DNA of 64,000 bases from Novakomyces olei (GCA_016906335.1 JADEYG010000007.1:2434001-2498000), one strand, 5' to 3'. Shown: positions 21,705-33,735, counted from the first letter of the stretch. Made by a program: numbers and translations. Notes: a model not told the origin generated them from the letters alone.

Positions 21705-23276
21705 ATGGCGGCTCTAGAATGCTCGTTTACTGAACCCGCGGGCCAAAACTACGGCGATATGGAGCATATTGAAGCGGTTTTCACACCGCAAAGTTCTTTT
21801 GCGGGCGCTACGTCATCGGCGTCGGCGTCAGCGTCAGCGAGCGACAGAGCAGAGACGCCTGCAGGCGACTCGCAACTGCCTCCAGCTGCCACGCAGAGCG
21901 GGACCGGTAAGAATCGGAGGGCTTCTGCATCCAAATCCAACGATCAGCAATTGCCGTCGAAACAGGAATGGCCTACAACGTCTCTCGCGAGTGTTCCGCC
22001 CAACGTCTTACGGTCGATTGTGCATATGGGCTCAGTGGCCCGGCTGCTAAACGTCTGGCTCGGCCTGTTCACCTGGACTTTTCCCAACCGTTGGCTCAAC
22101 AGCTTTGTGCTTTCGCTGTTTTGGATTGTATGCCTGCACCCGCTGCTTTTCCTCTATGCTTGTGTGCCCATTGCCGTCTGGCTCGTTATATATAACGCTC
22201 CTGATCCAGGCAGCAGTAGCGAAAACTGCGGTAGCACAAGACCCGCCTCTGCCACTACGGGCTTGAACGGTTCTCGGAACGAAGCTCAGCTCTCGAAAAA
22301 CTCGGTGGATAATACTGTGCGGGAAGTAGAGCAGCTCAAGGTCCGTTTGCACGTGGTACGGCAGGCTTGGAGTGCTTTTTATTTGCGTCTTGGTCAGATT
22401 CGAACAGAGTCCTTTCCCTCAAACGACCGCAGCCATCGCACGTCACGGGTATTCCGTGTGCTTCTTTGGCCCGTGCTGCTAGTGGCCCTTTTTCCGCCCC
22501 GCTTGCTTGTTATCACCATTGGCACACTCGTCCTTTCATGGCACTCACCGGCACTCCGGGTCACACGCATGATAATGTCGCGGTCTGTATTGCTGTGCCA
22601 CCTGGCCTCCTTTATAACGGGTCTGAAGCTTTATGCCTTGCAGGACGAACAGAGGCAGTTGAGTCTTCTTGAGGCATTAAAGCGCCAAAGGAAAAAGGCT
22701 CCACCACAGAGTGACGAAAGCGTGGTTTTTGCCTACTCGATCTGTGAAAGCCAACGTAAATGGATCGGAATCGGATGGACAGCGTCGCTTTTTCCCAATG
22801 AACGTCCAATGTACTATGACGAGATTGCAGGGTGTTCCTGTGTGGCCCCGAACGCCTTCACATTGCCGGCGCCTAAGGTCGATAACCTTGATTCCTCTAC
22901 TCTTAAAGTGACACGCTGGGTATGGGTGGACCCGGAGTGGATAGTCTCCGTTGACCGCGAGCCGGGAGCGGGTGAAACAGACAGTGAGGGTTGGATCTAT
23001 ACGGACAATTACTGGAAGCATGGAGCACGCCGGCCGGATATCACAAAGTACACAAGATCACGACGCTACACGCGTAATGTACGGTTCTTTGAAGAAGTTC
23101 AAAAGGTTTACAGCTCGGAATCTGAGCGCGAAGAGGAAGCCGAAGCCGGCACAAATGCTTCTGGCGGAGGCAAAAGTAATACTGATGAAAAGCCGGACAG
23201 CAATGCTCCGGCCAAGGTGCTGGCAGAGTCTATTGAGCACGCGTTACACCGACAAAGTAGCCAAAAGAGTTCATAA
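21705..23276 (+). CDS. Dysferlin-domain peroxin (Pex30/Pex31/Pex32 or Pex23 family)
   Basis: Single exon, 523 aa. Integral ER/peroxisome membrane protein family controlling peroxisome number and ER-peroxisome contacts. Residues about 1-95 are Ala/Ser-rich. The reticulon-like membrane region follows: a hydrophobic block at about 118-165 (LGLFTWTFPNRWLNSFVLSL, FWIVCLHPLLFLYACVPIAV) and a second at about 250-285 (VLLWPVLLVALFPPRLLVIT). The DysF pair is clear: N part VFAYSICESQRKWIGIGWTA, SLFPNERPMYYDE; C part WVWVDPEWIVSVDREP, GWIYTDNYWKHGARRPD and the Arg/Trp-type end RSRRYTRNVRFFEE. An acidic tail (SESEREEEAEAG) ends the protein. Which of the yeast paralogues it matches cannot be decided. ATG at 21705 is preceded by another out-of-frame ATG 10 bp upstream. 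Confidence 0.9.
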   Translation: MAALECSFTEPAGQNYGDMEHIEAVFTPQSSFAGATSSASASASASDRAETPAGDSQLPPAATQSGTGKNRRASASKSNDQQLPSKQEWPTTSLASVPPNVLRSIVHMGSVARLLNVWLGLFTWTFPNRWLNSFVLSLFWIVCLHPLLFLYACVPIAVWLVIYNAPDPGSSSENCGSTRPASATTGLNGSRNEAQLSKNSVDNTVREVEQLKVRLHVVRQAWSAFYLRLGQIRTESFPSNDRSHRTSRVFRVLLWPVLLVALFPPRLLVITIGTLVLSWHSPALRVTRMIMSRSVLLCHLASFITGLKLYALQDEQRQLSLLEALKRQRKKAPPQSDESVVFAYSICESQRKWIGIGWTASLFPNERPMYYDEIAGCSCVAPNAFTLPAPKVDNLDSSTLKVTRWVWVDPEWIVSVDREPGAGETDSEGWIYTDNYWKHGARRPDITKYTRSRRYTRNVRFFEEVQKVYSSESEREEEAEAGTNASGGGKSNTDEKPDSNAPAKVLAESIEHALHRQSSQKSS

Positions 23277-23727
23277 AGTGGAGAATAGTAATGATTCGAT
23301 TACCCGGAAAAGTGGTGTTTAAAGTGTCTATAATTATTGTAATTGCATTATTATTGTCCTGTCATTATTGCATTTACTGTAATGCTCTGTAGTTACTGTA
23401 ATGCATTGTAGTTTGCTCGTATTATCATTAGCTTGTTCCTGTGTTGGCTTTTTAAACCAGGCTGCGTTGCTCAATGGATCGTTGCAGCGACGAATGTAAT
23501 AACGAGGCTCGGTATAGGGGCAATCGGGATTTGGCACCTTGCACATCCTCGTCCTCTATACAAAACCCTCTGTTATACAAAAGGCATTTTACTTCGTCAT
23601 AGTCGCGAGTGTTGATATATGGCCAAGAATTTTATTATAATAATTATTATCCAATATTAAGTCCAATACAAATACATTCACATGACAGTAAAGAGATGAT
23701 CATGGGTACGCGGTTGTAGGCGCAGGA
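23277..23727. other. Intergenic region, nothing seen
   Basis: Three imperfect copies of CTGTAATGC..TGTAGTTT-like sequence at about 23355-23420; otherwise no feature. Confidence 0.5.
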
Positions 23728-25551
23728 ATGCACGAGATTTTAACGCTACAATTTGGCAGGGATGCAAACGCGCTGGGCGCGCATTTTTGGAATTTTCAGG
23801 TGGGGGTTTATTTATATATCTTTTCATTCATGTCTTTTAATCTCAATCGTTTATTTGTATTTCGCTTTTACTATTATTTTCAACAGCTAACAGGGCAAGG
23901 AGTCCTATTTTGGCTCACAGCAGCCTTTGATTGATCACGATGTCTCGTTCCGCGTCGGCCAAACAGCACAAGGCAGTGAAACGTATACGCCGCGCGTACT
24001 CATTTACGATTCTCCAGGTGCGACAGATGATATCCACGAGATTTTAATTCAATACAGACTCCTTTGGAGCGTTAGACAAGTCGTCGCTCTATAGCGACGG
24101 AGAGAAGGATCCTCAGACAGAAGCGAATCTGCAATGGTACCACTCGTGTATTTGTAAATTGCCCTAAAACCTAACGTCAGGTCTGGCCGGATTGAACAGA
24201 TTGAACGACCAATTCAACGGTCAAAGTACCAGCAAAATTTGGATGTAATAAATCATACTTGTTCAATTAAATGAAATGAAACGAATTTATCAATTAATTT
24301 ATATATATATATATTTGTTTGTTTGTTTGTTTATTCATTTGTTTATTCAAATTGTTTGTCTTTATTGACCTTTTTCTAATTCCAGGACGGAGTCGAGTCG
24401 GCCGCCACGGCGGACGATGTCAAGTACTGGCCTGATTTCAGCAGGGTTTTCTTCCATCCCAAATCTGTTCATACGATAGCGAGCCATGGCCAGTTTACGC
24501 ATTACAATGAAGGCTCAGAGGTATTCCACAGCTTCTGTGGGAGTGAAGAGGCAGTCGATGCGGTGGACACACATCTGAGATGGCAATTGGAAGACTGCGA
24601 TTCCATTCAGGGCCTTCAAGTGCTTTTAGCACGTGATGGCGGCTGGTCTGGTTTTGCTGCCGGCTACCTGGAAGCAGTTCGTGACTGTTTGCCTAAAGTG
24701 CCTCTTAATATGACTGCAGTTGCCTCGCCTGAAAGACAGAGCTCAGTTCTTACCGAGACAAATGCCTTGAGACTGACTTGCTCTGCTCTTTCCTTTGCCG
24801 ATGCGTATACTCCGATTTCTGCTCCTGCAGATTTAATCAGCAGCAGCATATTATCGGATAAGACAGGTTCGGTTTTTGCGACTTTTCCCGGCTACGACTC
24901 GCAAAGTTTTTGGTGCTCTTCTGCCCTACTTTGTGCGGCTTACGAGAACGTGTTTCTCCCGACGCGTATGAAACCCGTCAGCGGTCTGCACCGTTCATTG
25001 GCAGAGATAGTCAGCTCTATTGCTCAACGGCCCACGCAAAGTGTGGGCAGCATGAGCATTGCGGGCGTGCAATTATCGTCGAGTGAGCCACACGTCATCG
25101 CTAAGCACGCTGTTCTCCGATCTCAAGGGGCACGTGACTTGGATTTCGCCAGTATACAGGCTACAGAGCCGGGGCCGATAACGTCATGGTACCGACAAAA
25201 TTGATTATTTATGTATTTATTTATTTATTTCTTTCTTTCTTTTTTTCTTTCTTTCTTTATTTATTTGAGTTTTTTCTCTATTTTGTCTGACTAAATCATA
25301 GGACCGTTATCGGCAACCCCGAATTCATCCTACCCCTTTCCTATCCACAAGGCATTTTCGCGAAAACTGAACCGTCTGCGTTTATCAGCTCGCTTTACAC
25401 GAGTACAAGCACAGGCAACGATCTCGAATCGATGGCGCAGAAAGCTCCTAGATTATTGCGCTCCGAGGATTTATCCCAAGATTATATTCTAGAGCTGCAG
25501 GAAACGTTGCGCAATACTGCGCGCTCTTACAGCCGAGACGATGACGACTAA
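23728..25551 (+). CDS. DML1: Misato/Dml1 tubulin-like protein
   Basis: Tubulin/FtsZ-like protein required for mitochondrial inheritance. Six exons: 23728-23799, 23894-24017, 24058-24136, 24181-24244, 24386-25188, 25302-25551; 463 aa (yeast 475), every junction in phase. The N-terminus MHEILTLQFGRDANALGAHF is the Misato signature; then PLIDHDVSFRVG, SETYTPRVLIYDSP, FGALDKSSLYSDG, and the domain II part DDVKYWPDFSRVFFHPKS, FCGSEEAVD, ARDGGWSGFAAGYLEAVRD, FATFPGYDSQSF. The last exon (TVIGNPEFILPLSYPQGIF) completes the protein. Introns are 94, 40, 44, 141 and 113 nt. In intron 1 the branch motif CTAAC abuts the acceptor directly (CTAACAG). The exact terminal acceptor is from phase and the CTAAATCATAG signal. 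Confidence 0.93.
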
Positions 25552-26128
25552 AGCAGCATATTTGTGCCTTTTATGCTGGACTGACTATCCACGCCGGGTT
25601 CGTTTAATTCGATTAAAATAGTTTGCTTCGGACGGGCTTTGTTTCATAATCAGATCAGACGCTGGCACTGTACTGTATACGCATGACTGCGGAGTGGGCT
25701 AAGCTCCGTCGTATTTTACAGTGCCAACGGCTATACCCACCAAACTGCAGAAAACACTAGACTGCAGAAAACACCAAACTGCAGAAAACACTAGACTGCA
25801 GAAAACACGGAAATACTGCATAGCACTACATTAGTATATGGCATGCGGGAAATGCTTATCAATTATAGTCTAAAATAAGGCTAAAACGTGAATTGCGAAT
25901 GTATAGTGATAATGCAGGTGTATTGCTCTCACTGTAATGCAGTATATTCCAAAACGAAATGCCGTATATGCTCTATAGCAACGAAATAAAGTCGTAATGT
26001 ACACGCGAATTGCTCCACAGAAAAAAAAAAAATACATAAAAATAAACTGAACTCCAAACGTGCCCAAACCAGTCAGACGATGGTTTGATTATGTATAAAC
26101 GGAGGGAGACGAAATATGTATAAATGTA
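25552..26128. repeat. Convergent intergenic region with a 17-bp tandem repeat
   Basis: Positions 25739-25806 hold four 17-bp monomers in two alternating versions (ACCAAACTGCAGAAAAC and ACTAGACTGCAGAAAAC), a 34-bp dimer repeated twice, each with a PstI-type CTGCAG core. Nothing else is seen. Confidence 0.8.
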
Positions 26129-28292
26129 TCAAGCAAAGCAGACAACGATCCCCATACTCTGGGCGACGAGTGCCCAGTCAATAGCCAGATTTCCCTCAGG
26201 GTTGAGCCGCCATACTTCCTCGGCCACCATGAGAGCCTGGCGGTTGTGTCTGAACTGAAAAAGCTGAAACGTATCGTCAAAGTAGGCACACACTCGAGCA
26301 CGCGACTCGGCATCGTACACGTTTACAGCGGCAATAAAGATGGGAAACAGAATACTGGTAGACACACGGGTCCCGCGTATCCTTTCCAGCGTTTGCAGCA
26401 GCTCGTGTGCGAGTACACGCATCTGCAGAACGCACGGACTGATCCTGTAGATGCTCTGACGGATAAGCAGCTTTACTGCGAGAGTATAGGCATGAAAGGC
26501 GGCATTGTAAGCCGCCCTCTCGCCGGGCAGGATCTCTGGTGAGAGCAGATTTGGAGAGCAGAGCAGCAGTTTTGCTTCCAGGTCAGAGGTTTGAGCTAGA
26601 ATGGCTTGGATTGCATGAATATCGGCACCCTCCTCAGCGTGCAGTAAAGGCAGTGAGCGGGAGTGGGCAACTACGGCTCCCGCCTCCGCCAATACTGCCA
26701 CTACTGACTTGCAGACCCCCATACAAGCGTCCGAGTGCACATCGTGCTCCAAGATTTGTCTACATAATTTTACATTTAATGCAGGTCCTTCCAGCAGCAG
26801 TTTAGAGCTCATTATATCGTGGTACAGAAAGAACTGCAGCATCCACCGAGTGCTTGAGCGATGGAGCAGTCGGGCAACACTCGCTGCTCCGTTTATTATA
26901 GTCGCAGCAACACGAGCATAGTGCAGCCAGTCAGCCGATCCGTGAACCAGCTGAGCGCCCAGTGTCACCAGTGCAGCAGACAGAGTCGTTTCTGCCGACC
27001 ACTGACGCTCGTCGTTTAACCGTTTGCTTAGAATCAAGGCGCTCTTGTGCAAATGCGTCCCACACTCCTCGTCCAGCTCTCCTCCATTCCGGTGCAGCCC
27101 GGCCCAGGCCAGCAGGCCGTGCAGTGTGCCCTCGTCACTGGCGGCCACCTGTGTAAAGATGTTTCTATAGTCGTTCAAGTGCTCAGGGTTGGCTGAGCAT
27201 TTAGACGAGAATGAGCGGATAAAGTAGTCGAGCAGCAGCCCGCTCGACTGGTCCAGCCGACCAAACTTGGACGTTATGCCCGCAGTTACTGACGCACTCA
27301 GAGTGGCATACGCAGGCGGACGGTCGGCCAGCTGGGACCTGAGCGTCAGGTCCTGTGGCAGGTCCTGTGGCAGATCAGGTGGCAGAGTCTGAGGCAGATT
27401 CTGAGGCAGATTCTGAGGCAGATTCTGAGGCAGATTCTGCCCGACTCTGCCGGCAGAGCCGGCAAGAATGGGCAAGTCTCCTGCGCTGCCGGGCGACGAC
27501 GAATCTTGCTCTCCTGTGGGAGTCGGTGCTATCTCTGTGATTGCCGGAGCAGACGACAGTTGCGTAAACGCCGAGTCGGTGCTGACTCCCGGCGCATACG
27601 CCGACGGCACTTGGCCGTTCGATTCCATAAAAGTCTCCAGTAATCCATGTGATGGCGGCAAATAGTCACTGTTAGCGGCCGGCAGAGGCGACGGGATTAG
27701 CAGTTGAGGCGAAGGAATAGATACAACAGCATCCGCTTCTGCCGCCACTGACGACTGCTCGAATCCGTGCTCTAACGCTTCCAGCAGCCGCACTTTACGC
27801 GTCCGGTTTTTGTGCTTTATTCCCTGCGGAGGGTACTCGCAAGGCACCCGCAGCCTCTGGCACCGCTGGCAGACTGGCCGACTGAAATCGCATTTTTTCC
27901 TTTGCAATTAGTCCTGTAAGTCTAAAGTCTAATCAGTGTCGATCAGCGTTGATCAGCGTTGATCAGCGTCTAATCAGCGTCTTATCAACGTCCGAGCCGC
28001 TTTTGGTTTTGCTTTCTTTTTCTTCTTTTTCTTCTTTTTCTTCTTTTTTTCGTTTTTCTTTTTTTCCTGATATTTTTTTTCGTATTTTACGGCTTCAGCT
28101 TGGATTTGTTTGGTACTGCCGTTCCACTCTTTGCCTCGTTTCCATTGTATCGGGATCCAATTGCTCTTATTTCTCGTATCTCGTCTCTGCAACTTACCGT
28201 CTTGCGCGGCACCCGTAGCACCCGTCCCTGCTACGTTGCCGCCATACGCCCGTAGCTGTGGTATCATTCACAGACCTCGCAATGTCCGCCAT
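26129..28292 (-). CDS. Zn2Cys6 fungal transcription factor
   Basis: Two exons: 28198-28292 and 26129-27899, joined across a 298-nt T-rich/A-rich intron (donor GTAAGT, acceptor CTAATTGCAAAG); 621 aa. The Gal4-type binuclear cluster is rebuilt across the junction: CYGCRARR from exon 1 and KKCDFSRPVCQRCQRLRVPC from exon 2, giving C-x2-C-x6-C-x6-C-x2-C-x6-C. A basic linker follows (GIKHKNRTRKVRLLEALE). The rest looks like the C-terminal regulatory domain seen in Upc2/sterol-uptake-type and similar factors (LLDYFIRSFSSKCSANPEHL, LLAWAGLHRNGGELDEE, VYDAESRARVCAYFDDTFQL). Residues about 158-190 are a Gln-Asn-Leu-Pro repeat. Targets cannot be told from neighbours. Confidence 0.9.
27345..27437 (-). 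repeat. In-frame 12-bp repeat in the Zn2Cys6 factor
   Basis: Tandem GGCAGATTCTGA units (plus-strand view), coding for four-residue repeats QNLP then QDLP variants on the minus strand. Length is likely to vary between strains. Confidence 0.85.
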
Positions 28293-30476
28293 GGCCGCGA
28301 TAACGATATATTCAAATAAACAGAAATATAAATTAATTAATAATTAATAAAGAAATAAATAAACTAATTAATTAAATAATTAATTAGTTTATTTATTTAT
28401 TATTATTATATATCAATTCAATGAAACGGAGGCAATCGGTTGTTGGGTAATGTTAACCCGACCTATTTACCCTTTATAGGGGGCAAAAGGAAATCCGGGG
28501 CAGACTGAGGAGCATTCAGTATTTCGCACGATGCTTATATATTAAAGCTGCAGAAGTGAGTACGATACTTTAAAGGGATAAATTAGTTACGACCGATACT
28601 TTGCTTGGTTATTTTGGTATTTTTGCTTGGTTTTTTTTGCTTGGTTTTTTTGCTTGGTTTTTATGTCTTGATTTTTTGCTTGATTTTTTTCATTGATTTT
28701 TTTGTCGTGTTCTTCTTGCATCCTTCCTGTCTTACCTCCTACTTTATTTTAGTATACTCGTTCCCTCTTTGTGGTATCCAAACTGTAGTCTATACGGATT
28801 TTTCAATATATATATCCTAATATATTCTAAGCAGAATGGATACCATCACGCCGCTGCACTGCTTAATCGTGCCTGCTTTTTATATAGTCTGCTGCCGGGG
28901 ACGGCAGTGACAGGCGTCCGTGTCTTAATGTATGTTCGGCTTAAAGCTACTCGTAAGCCAATAGAAGATGCACCAAAAATGCTTAAACATGGCAATCTGT
29001 GCAATTATACCACGACTCTATTGGCCCATGCCAATTTCCCATACTGACCGAGAAAGTCTCACTTTGGGTACAAATTGCCGCGAAACCTTTTGTATAAGTC
29101 TAATTTAAATTGATGTAAATTGTACGTAAAGTTCAAATTAGAAAAGTCGCAATTTCCCGACTTTTTGACACGGTCAAAGATTTTGGAATTTGGGAACGGA
29201 AATGGTATATTTGCTATAGGCTAATTTCAAACTGACCGTCTCATATTACCGAACCTAGTCTGCTGATACTCTAATATTCCACATTTTTATAGTTTACATT
29301 GTTTGATCGTCGCTATAATCTTCACACATACAATAAAAAGTAAACGGGAAAACGACAATGACGGTAATCGCAACGATGACGATGAAGAAGATGATGGAAT
29401 TGCTGTCGTGGTCATTATAGTTGTATTCTTATGCTATGACAAGCGTATCTCCGTGCAGTCCTCAGAGCTCGTCTGGGTTGAGCCGCCCGAGCAGCTTTAA
29501 AAAACGCAAAGCCGGGCAGTATGAGCGAGCAGTGAAATCCCCACGTCTCTATGATCAAGTATGCCACGCCTAATGATAGGCTTTAGATAAGCTTTGGCTC
29601 TGTTCATCTATGGTTACAGCTTTTGGCTTTATCGAGTTTTTGGAATTGCAACTGACTTTTAAGCACGGAGACATCCATCAAGAATTTGCCAATTTATCGA
29701 CGGCCGATTTGGCGGTTCGTAATTCCAGCGGATCACAATGCAGAATCGTGCTTGGGTTTCGGCCTGGCTGTGAAAAATGTGAGCAGCGTGTACCAGGCCA
29801 CTATAGCCATCTTGTACCAAAGGCGTGATACGAAGCCTTGTGTACCGCTGCCTTGTATAGTGGAAAACTGATTGGTCGATCTCGACGGCCGATTCAATTT
29901 GCTCCAGAGCCGCTGGGCTTTATTGAAAACTGCCTGAAATCTTGGTAGACCGAACGAGTTGGAAAAGAAATAGCAAAAGGCTGTAGTATTCTTTTCCACC
30001 AATATCTTGAAATGCTAGTTATAACTGCGCATCACTTTGCGAAATGAAATGCTAAACGGGTCTATGGTTGATGATGCCTTCACCATGATGAAGAGGGTCA
30101 GCCTGATCGCACTGCAAACCAGATTATTTGTATACGGAATTGAAATTGCATTCATTCTTATGCATTTACTGTATATAAAGACTAATAACTCTCCTTGTGA
30201 ATTGAAAAATTCTCTCTAGAACCAAAAATAAGCTGTGTCAGATAGCTCTAGAAACAAGAATGATAAATCGCAGAGCAGCTTAATAACCAAAGTGTAAAAA
30301 CGTAAAGTCAAAGCTCAATTAATATAAAAACGTAATTAAAAAACCGCGTCTAATCTAGCGCAGCACAACATTTTCTAATATGCAAGAAGCTGTGTCTGTA
30401 GTATAAATATTCCAAGGAAGACGATACATGGCGATAAAAACATGAGTAATCCAGCGAAATCCAATCATGGAATCCA
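28293..30476. other. Gene-poor gap of about 2.2 kb
   Basis: Contains AATTAATTAAT tracts (28325-28400), a tandem TTTTTTGCTTGG tract (about 28610-28680), and a 29730-30000 stretch with an open frame on each strand but no family resemblance. No RNA gene recognised. Upstream of the Zn2Cys6 factor, so part may be a long regulatory region. Confidence 0.5.
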
Positions 30477-31869
30477 CTACTCCAATCCGCTCGACCATCC
30501 CTTGTCCAGAACCCCATAACGTGCAAAGATATCACGAATGCCCTCCTCCACTGCGAGCTGTCTTTTACCCAGAGCTGGATCAGTGAGGCCGCGTTGATAC
30601 TCGTGGTAGAACTTGAGAGTCTCGTCAATCTCAGCTGTGGAGGTAAACCCGATCAGGGTCGAAGCAGCTCCTATTTCGCGTCCAGCACGAAAACAATAGA
30701 CAATAGCACGTTCAGCCAAAGAGCCCTGTTGAGTTTCGTCCATGTAGGAAACAACCTCAGAAATAGCCGATCTTACTTGCTCACCGGCCGGGTGCCAAGG
30801 GTGAGGACCCTCGCGACGCAAAAGCCCCATACTGAGAGGGCTTCCGCTAAACACTGCGGAAACTCCATAGGACCGGAACTCATCGACTTTTGAGATCAGT
30901 CCGCTGTCGTGCAAATTGAGTCTTGAGTAGGATAAAACAGCGTCTAATGGCGTAGCAAAAGTGTCCCTTGCCAGCTGCAAACAAGCCGCTAGTTTATCCA
31001 GCGGGTATCCTGACACTCCAATATATCGGATCTTTCCACGCGCCTAAATCAATGGTAAGCCGTTGTGATAAAACAAAACGAATTTATTACAAATTGGAAT
31101 ATTAGAGTATAAGTTTAGAATAAAAAAAATAGACATCGGAAACCAATAGACCAGAAAAGCAACACTGTGATCGTCCAAGGCAAACAAAACGTATTCACTC
31201 CGAATAACGATTCAGTAAATAAGACAGAAAAGGCCAGCTGAATGCTTGCACGAAAATAAATACAATTACACAAATTGAATAGGGCCAATTATAAGCACGT
31301 ACCTTGTATTCATACAAAACTTGTAGAGCAGAAAGCCAGTCGTCGCGGGTGACGAACTCAATATCGTGGCAGAAAACAAGGTCCAAGTAGTCAGTGTGCA
31401 GTCGCTTCAAAGAGCGCTCGATGCTAGAAGTGACCCTAGACTGTAAGCAAAACGGCAGACGTAAAAGCAAAATTAAATTAAATTAAGTCAATTCAATTAA
31501 TTGAATTCAATTAAATGGAAAATAAATAAATACATGAACGACAGGTAAGGACGCTACAACCTACCACTCCTTGGAATAATTGAACTCGCTTTCTGCAATA
31601 CGACCGACTTTAGTGCTGATAAAAACTTCTTGTCGCGTAACGACGCCTTCGTACCAAAGGGAGTTGAGCGCTTGACCGACCATGATTTCACTATTTCCAT
31701 AATAAGGAGAAGTATCGATAGCGCGAATGCCTTTTGCCAGTGCATATTGCAGCAGCTTGCGGGCTTGCAAAGACTCTGGTGCTTCTGAGTACTGCTTCGA
31801 AAATACTGCTCCGCCCATACAAATGGGCGGCAGATTTTCCAGCGTGTACGCCGGGCCGTCGCCCGTCAT
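30477..31869 (-). CDS. ARA2: Aldo-keto reductase, D-arabinose dehydrogenase Ara2 type
   Basis: NAD(P)-dependent aldo-keto reductase, cytosolic; yeast Ara2 makes D-arabinono-1,4-lactone for erythroascorbate. Exons 31565-31869, 31303-31435, 30477-31043, 334 aa (yeast 335), all in phase. Motifs: ICMGGAVFSKQYSEAPE, GIRAIDTSPYYGNSE with catalytic Asp and Tyr of the AKR tetrad, VFISTKVGR with the Lys, CHDIEFVTRDDW with the His, then IRYIGVSGYPLDKLA, LDAVLSYSRLNLHDS, FSGSPLSMGLL and TLIGFTSTAEIDETL. The SGYPL and SYSRLNL stretches are close to Ara2 rather than to Gre3 or Ypr1. Introns are 129 and 259 nt. A TTAGGG-type pair lies 230-260 bp upstream. Confidence 0.92.
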
Positions 31870-32238
31870 TGCACGCGAAAAGAATTAGTGCCGAGAACTG
31901 ATTTATTATCGCGCGAAATTAATTATGTAAATTGGACGTTTATAAGCCGAAACGCTTATCTATCAGATTACGCTATGTTGTATTGCTTTGAAGCATCGGG
32001 ATGATTATATTGAGTCACGCAGCAGTGACACGGAATAATAATATTATTATTATTGTATTGTACTATTATTAAATTATTATTAAATTATTACTATTATTAG
32101 GGTTATACTAGTAATAATGTTAGGGTTATAATAATTGACTAGCACACACTTTATAGTCAACGTCTATCACTAGCCAAACAAGTTCTAATGCCTTTCTATC
32201 TCAATTTTCTATGTATGAAATTTTGTCCACACATCTTA
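31870..32238. promoter_or_regulatory. ARA2 promoter region with two TTAGGG-type boxes
   Basis: ATTATTATT-rich tract (about 32036-32098) flanked by TTAGGGTTA at about 32098-32106 and 32120-32128. Lies between the ARA2 start and the 3' end of the MFS gene, so the boxes can only serve ARA2 as promoter elements. Confidence 0.4.
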
Positions 32239-33735
32239 TTACACCACTTGAGTCGGACCATCGGCAGCCTTGGTCTCGGTACTCCCTGGAGGTTTCGCGT
32301 GAGCCTTTCGCTCAGTCAATTCTTCATACATTAAATAAAACGCACCAGACAAAGCAAGGGCCCCAGTGCCAGTGCCAAACCATAAAGCCCCCCGGTAGCC
32401 CAGTAAAACGTTGTTTCCGCGATGATTAACATGTGCTTCAACCGTTCCCGCAATCCCCAGAGAGAGAGAAACAAAATAGTTTTGCACTGTACTAATTAAA
32501 CTGGCACCGGCTCCCTGATGTTCCCGGGGCACATGATCCGACATAATTAGAGTGGCGGCGGGGAAAGACATATCCATGCCCCAGCAAGCAACTACAGTGC
32601 CCCAGCAAGTCCAGCCCCAAAACGTTTGATGGACAGGAGCAACTGACCAGAATATAGCACTAACGGTAAAAGCTACAGTTGCAATTACCATCAAATGAGA
32701 GTTCGGCACTCGGCCAATCAAAAGAGCAGTAGCTGTAGCCGCCAGAGGTCCACTTATACATATGGGCACAAACTGTGCAGAGGCCAGCAAGGGTGTAATA
32801 TTACGGATATGCAGCAAAAACTGCCAGGCATAATAAACCCAAATGCCGAATGTGGACCATCCAGCACCGATGCACAACAGAATAATGGCAATTTCACGTG
32901 TAAACAGAAACTGTGGAACTAGCGGATGCTTGGCCACATGAACTTCCACGTACAGAAAAGCTGCTAGCAGCAACAAGCCCACAATAAGAAATACATAAGT
33001 GTAAACGGTTGCCCAGCCAACTACGCCGCCTTGGTTCCATGCTATATTTACAAGCACGAGCCCGGGCACACCGAGTGCTGCTCCCAGCCAGTCCATATGT
33101 ACATCGGCGTTAGGAGGAGTTGCGGGTATGATAAAGTAAGCCAGTACGGCGAAAAGTGCGGAAGCAATACCCATAATCCAATAAGACCAGGGCCACCAGA
33201 CAAACATCGAAAGCAGGCTGGAAAAAATGGCACCGAAAAAGAACCCACAGGGAGCGGACCCACCGAAAATGCAAAAGGCCACAGTTTTCCTCATGCTCGG
33301 AGGGTACAGCCGGCCTAGTAAAGCTACTCCATTAGGCAGCAACATCGCGCAGCCTATACCCTGCATAACACGGCAGAAAACGAAAAAAGGATAGTTGTCA
33401 GAAAACCCAGCAAAGCCAGCAACAATGTTCCAGAGAGCATACCACGAGTATCCAAAAAGCATCATTAATTTGGCGCCAAATCGATCGCCAAAGCGGCCAG
33501 CAGGTAGAATAAAGGCGCCTACTGTTAAACTGAAGCCGGCAGGGAACCAAGCAATCTGCCCGTCAGTGAGCCGCGAACCCGACGGGTTATGAAGATCATT
33601 CTGTATATACTGACTGGGCACAATGCTGATTGCCAGTGAAGCCTGTGTCAAGATTTGAGCAAGGGTTATTATGGCAATAAACGCAACTTCGTGGGCCGTG
33701 TTGCGAATGCCTCGACTGCGTAATATATGACGCAT
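32239..33735 (-). CDS. MFS drug:H+ antiporter, DHA2 (14-TM) type
   Basis: Plasma-membrane major facilitator, 498 aa from the first ATG (33735); a non-ATG extension to 33933 is open but AT-rich and unlikely to be translated. Motifs: LAISIVPSQYIQNDL, LTDGQIAWFPAGFSLTVGAF, motif A-like GRFGDRFGAKLMML, motif B-like VFCRVMQGIGCAMLLPNGVA, and a motif C-like segment SAPCGFFFGAIFSSLL. Hydrophobic segments fit 13-14 helices. Resembles the Atr1/boron-efflux and related yeast exporters (aminotriazole-resistance group), but the substrate is unknown. Neighbours ARA2 and HEM12 are on the same strand but give no functional hint. Confidence 0.85.
   Translation of the reverse strand: MRHILRSRGIRNTAHEVAFIAIITLAQILTQASLAISIVPSQYIQNDLHNPSGSRLTDGQIAWFPAGFSLTVGAFILPAGRFGDRFGAKLMMLFGYSWYALWNIVAGFAGFSDNYPFFVFCRVMQGIGCAMLLPNGVALLGRLYPPSMRKTVAFCIFGGSAPCGFFFGAIFSSLLSMFVWWPWSYWIMGIASALFAVLAYFIIPATPPNADVHMDWLGAALGVPGLVLVNIAWNQGGVVGWATVYTYVFLIVGLLLLAAFLYVEVHVAKHPLVPQFLFTREIAIILLCIGAGWSTFGIWVYYAWQFLLHIRNITPLLASAQFVPICISGPLAATATALLIGRVPNSHLMVIATVAFTVSAIFWSVAPVHQTFWGWTCWGTVVACWGMDMSFPAATLIMSDHVPREHQGAGASLISTVQNYFVSLSLGIAGTVEAHVNHRGNNVLLGYRGALWFGTGTGALALSGAFYLMYEELTERKAHAKPPGSTETKAADGPTQVV

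Noticed and set aside
28605-28820. Phe/Leu/Val-rich 71-codon frame
   Set aside because: Product of the tandem TTTTTTGCTTGG tract; no conserved features.
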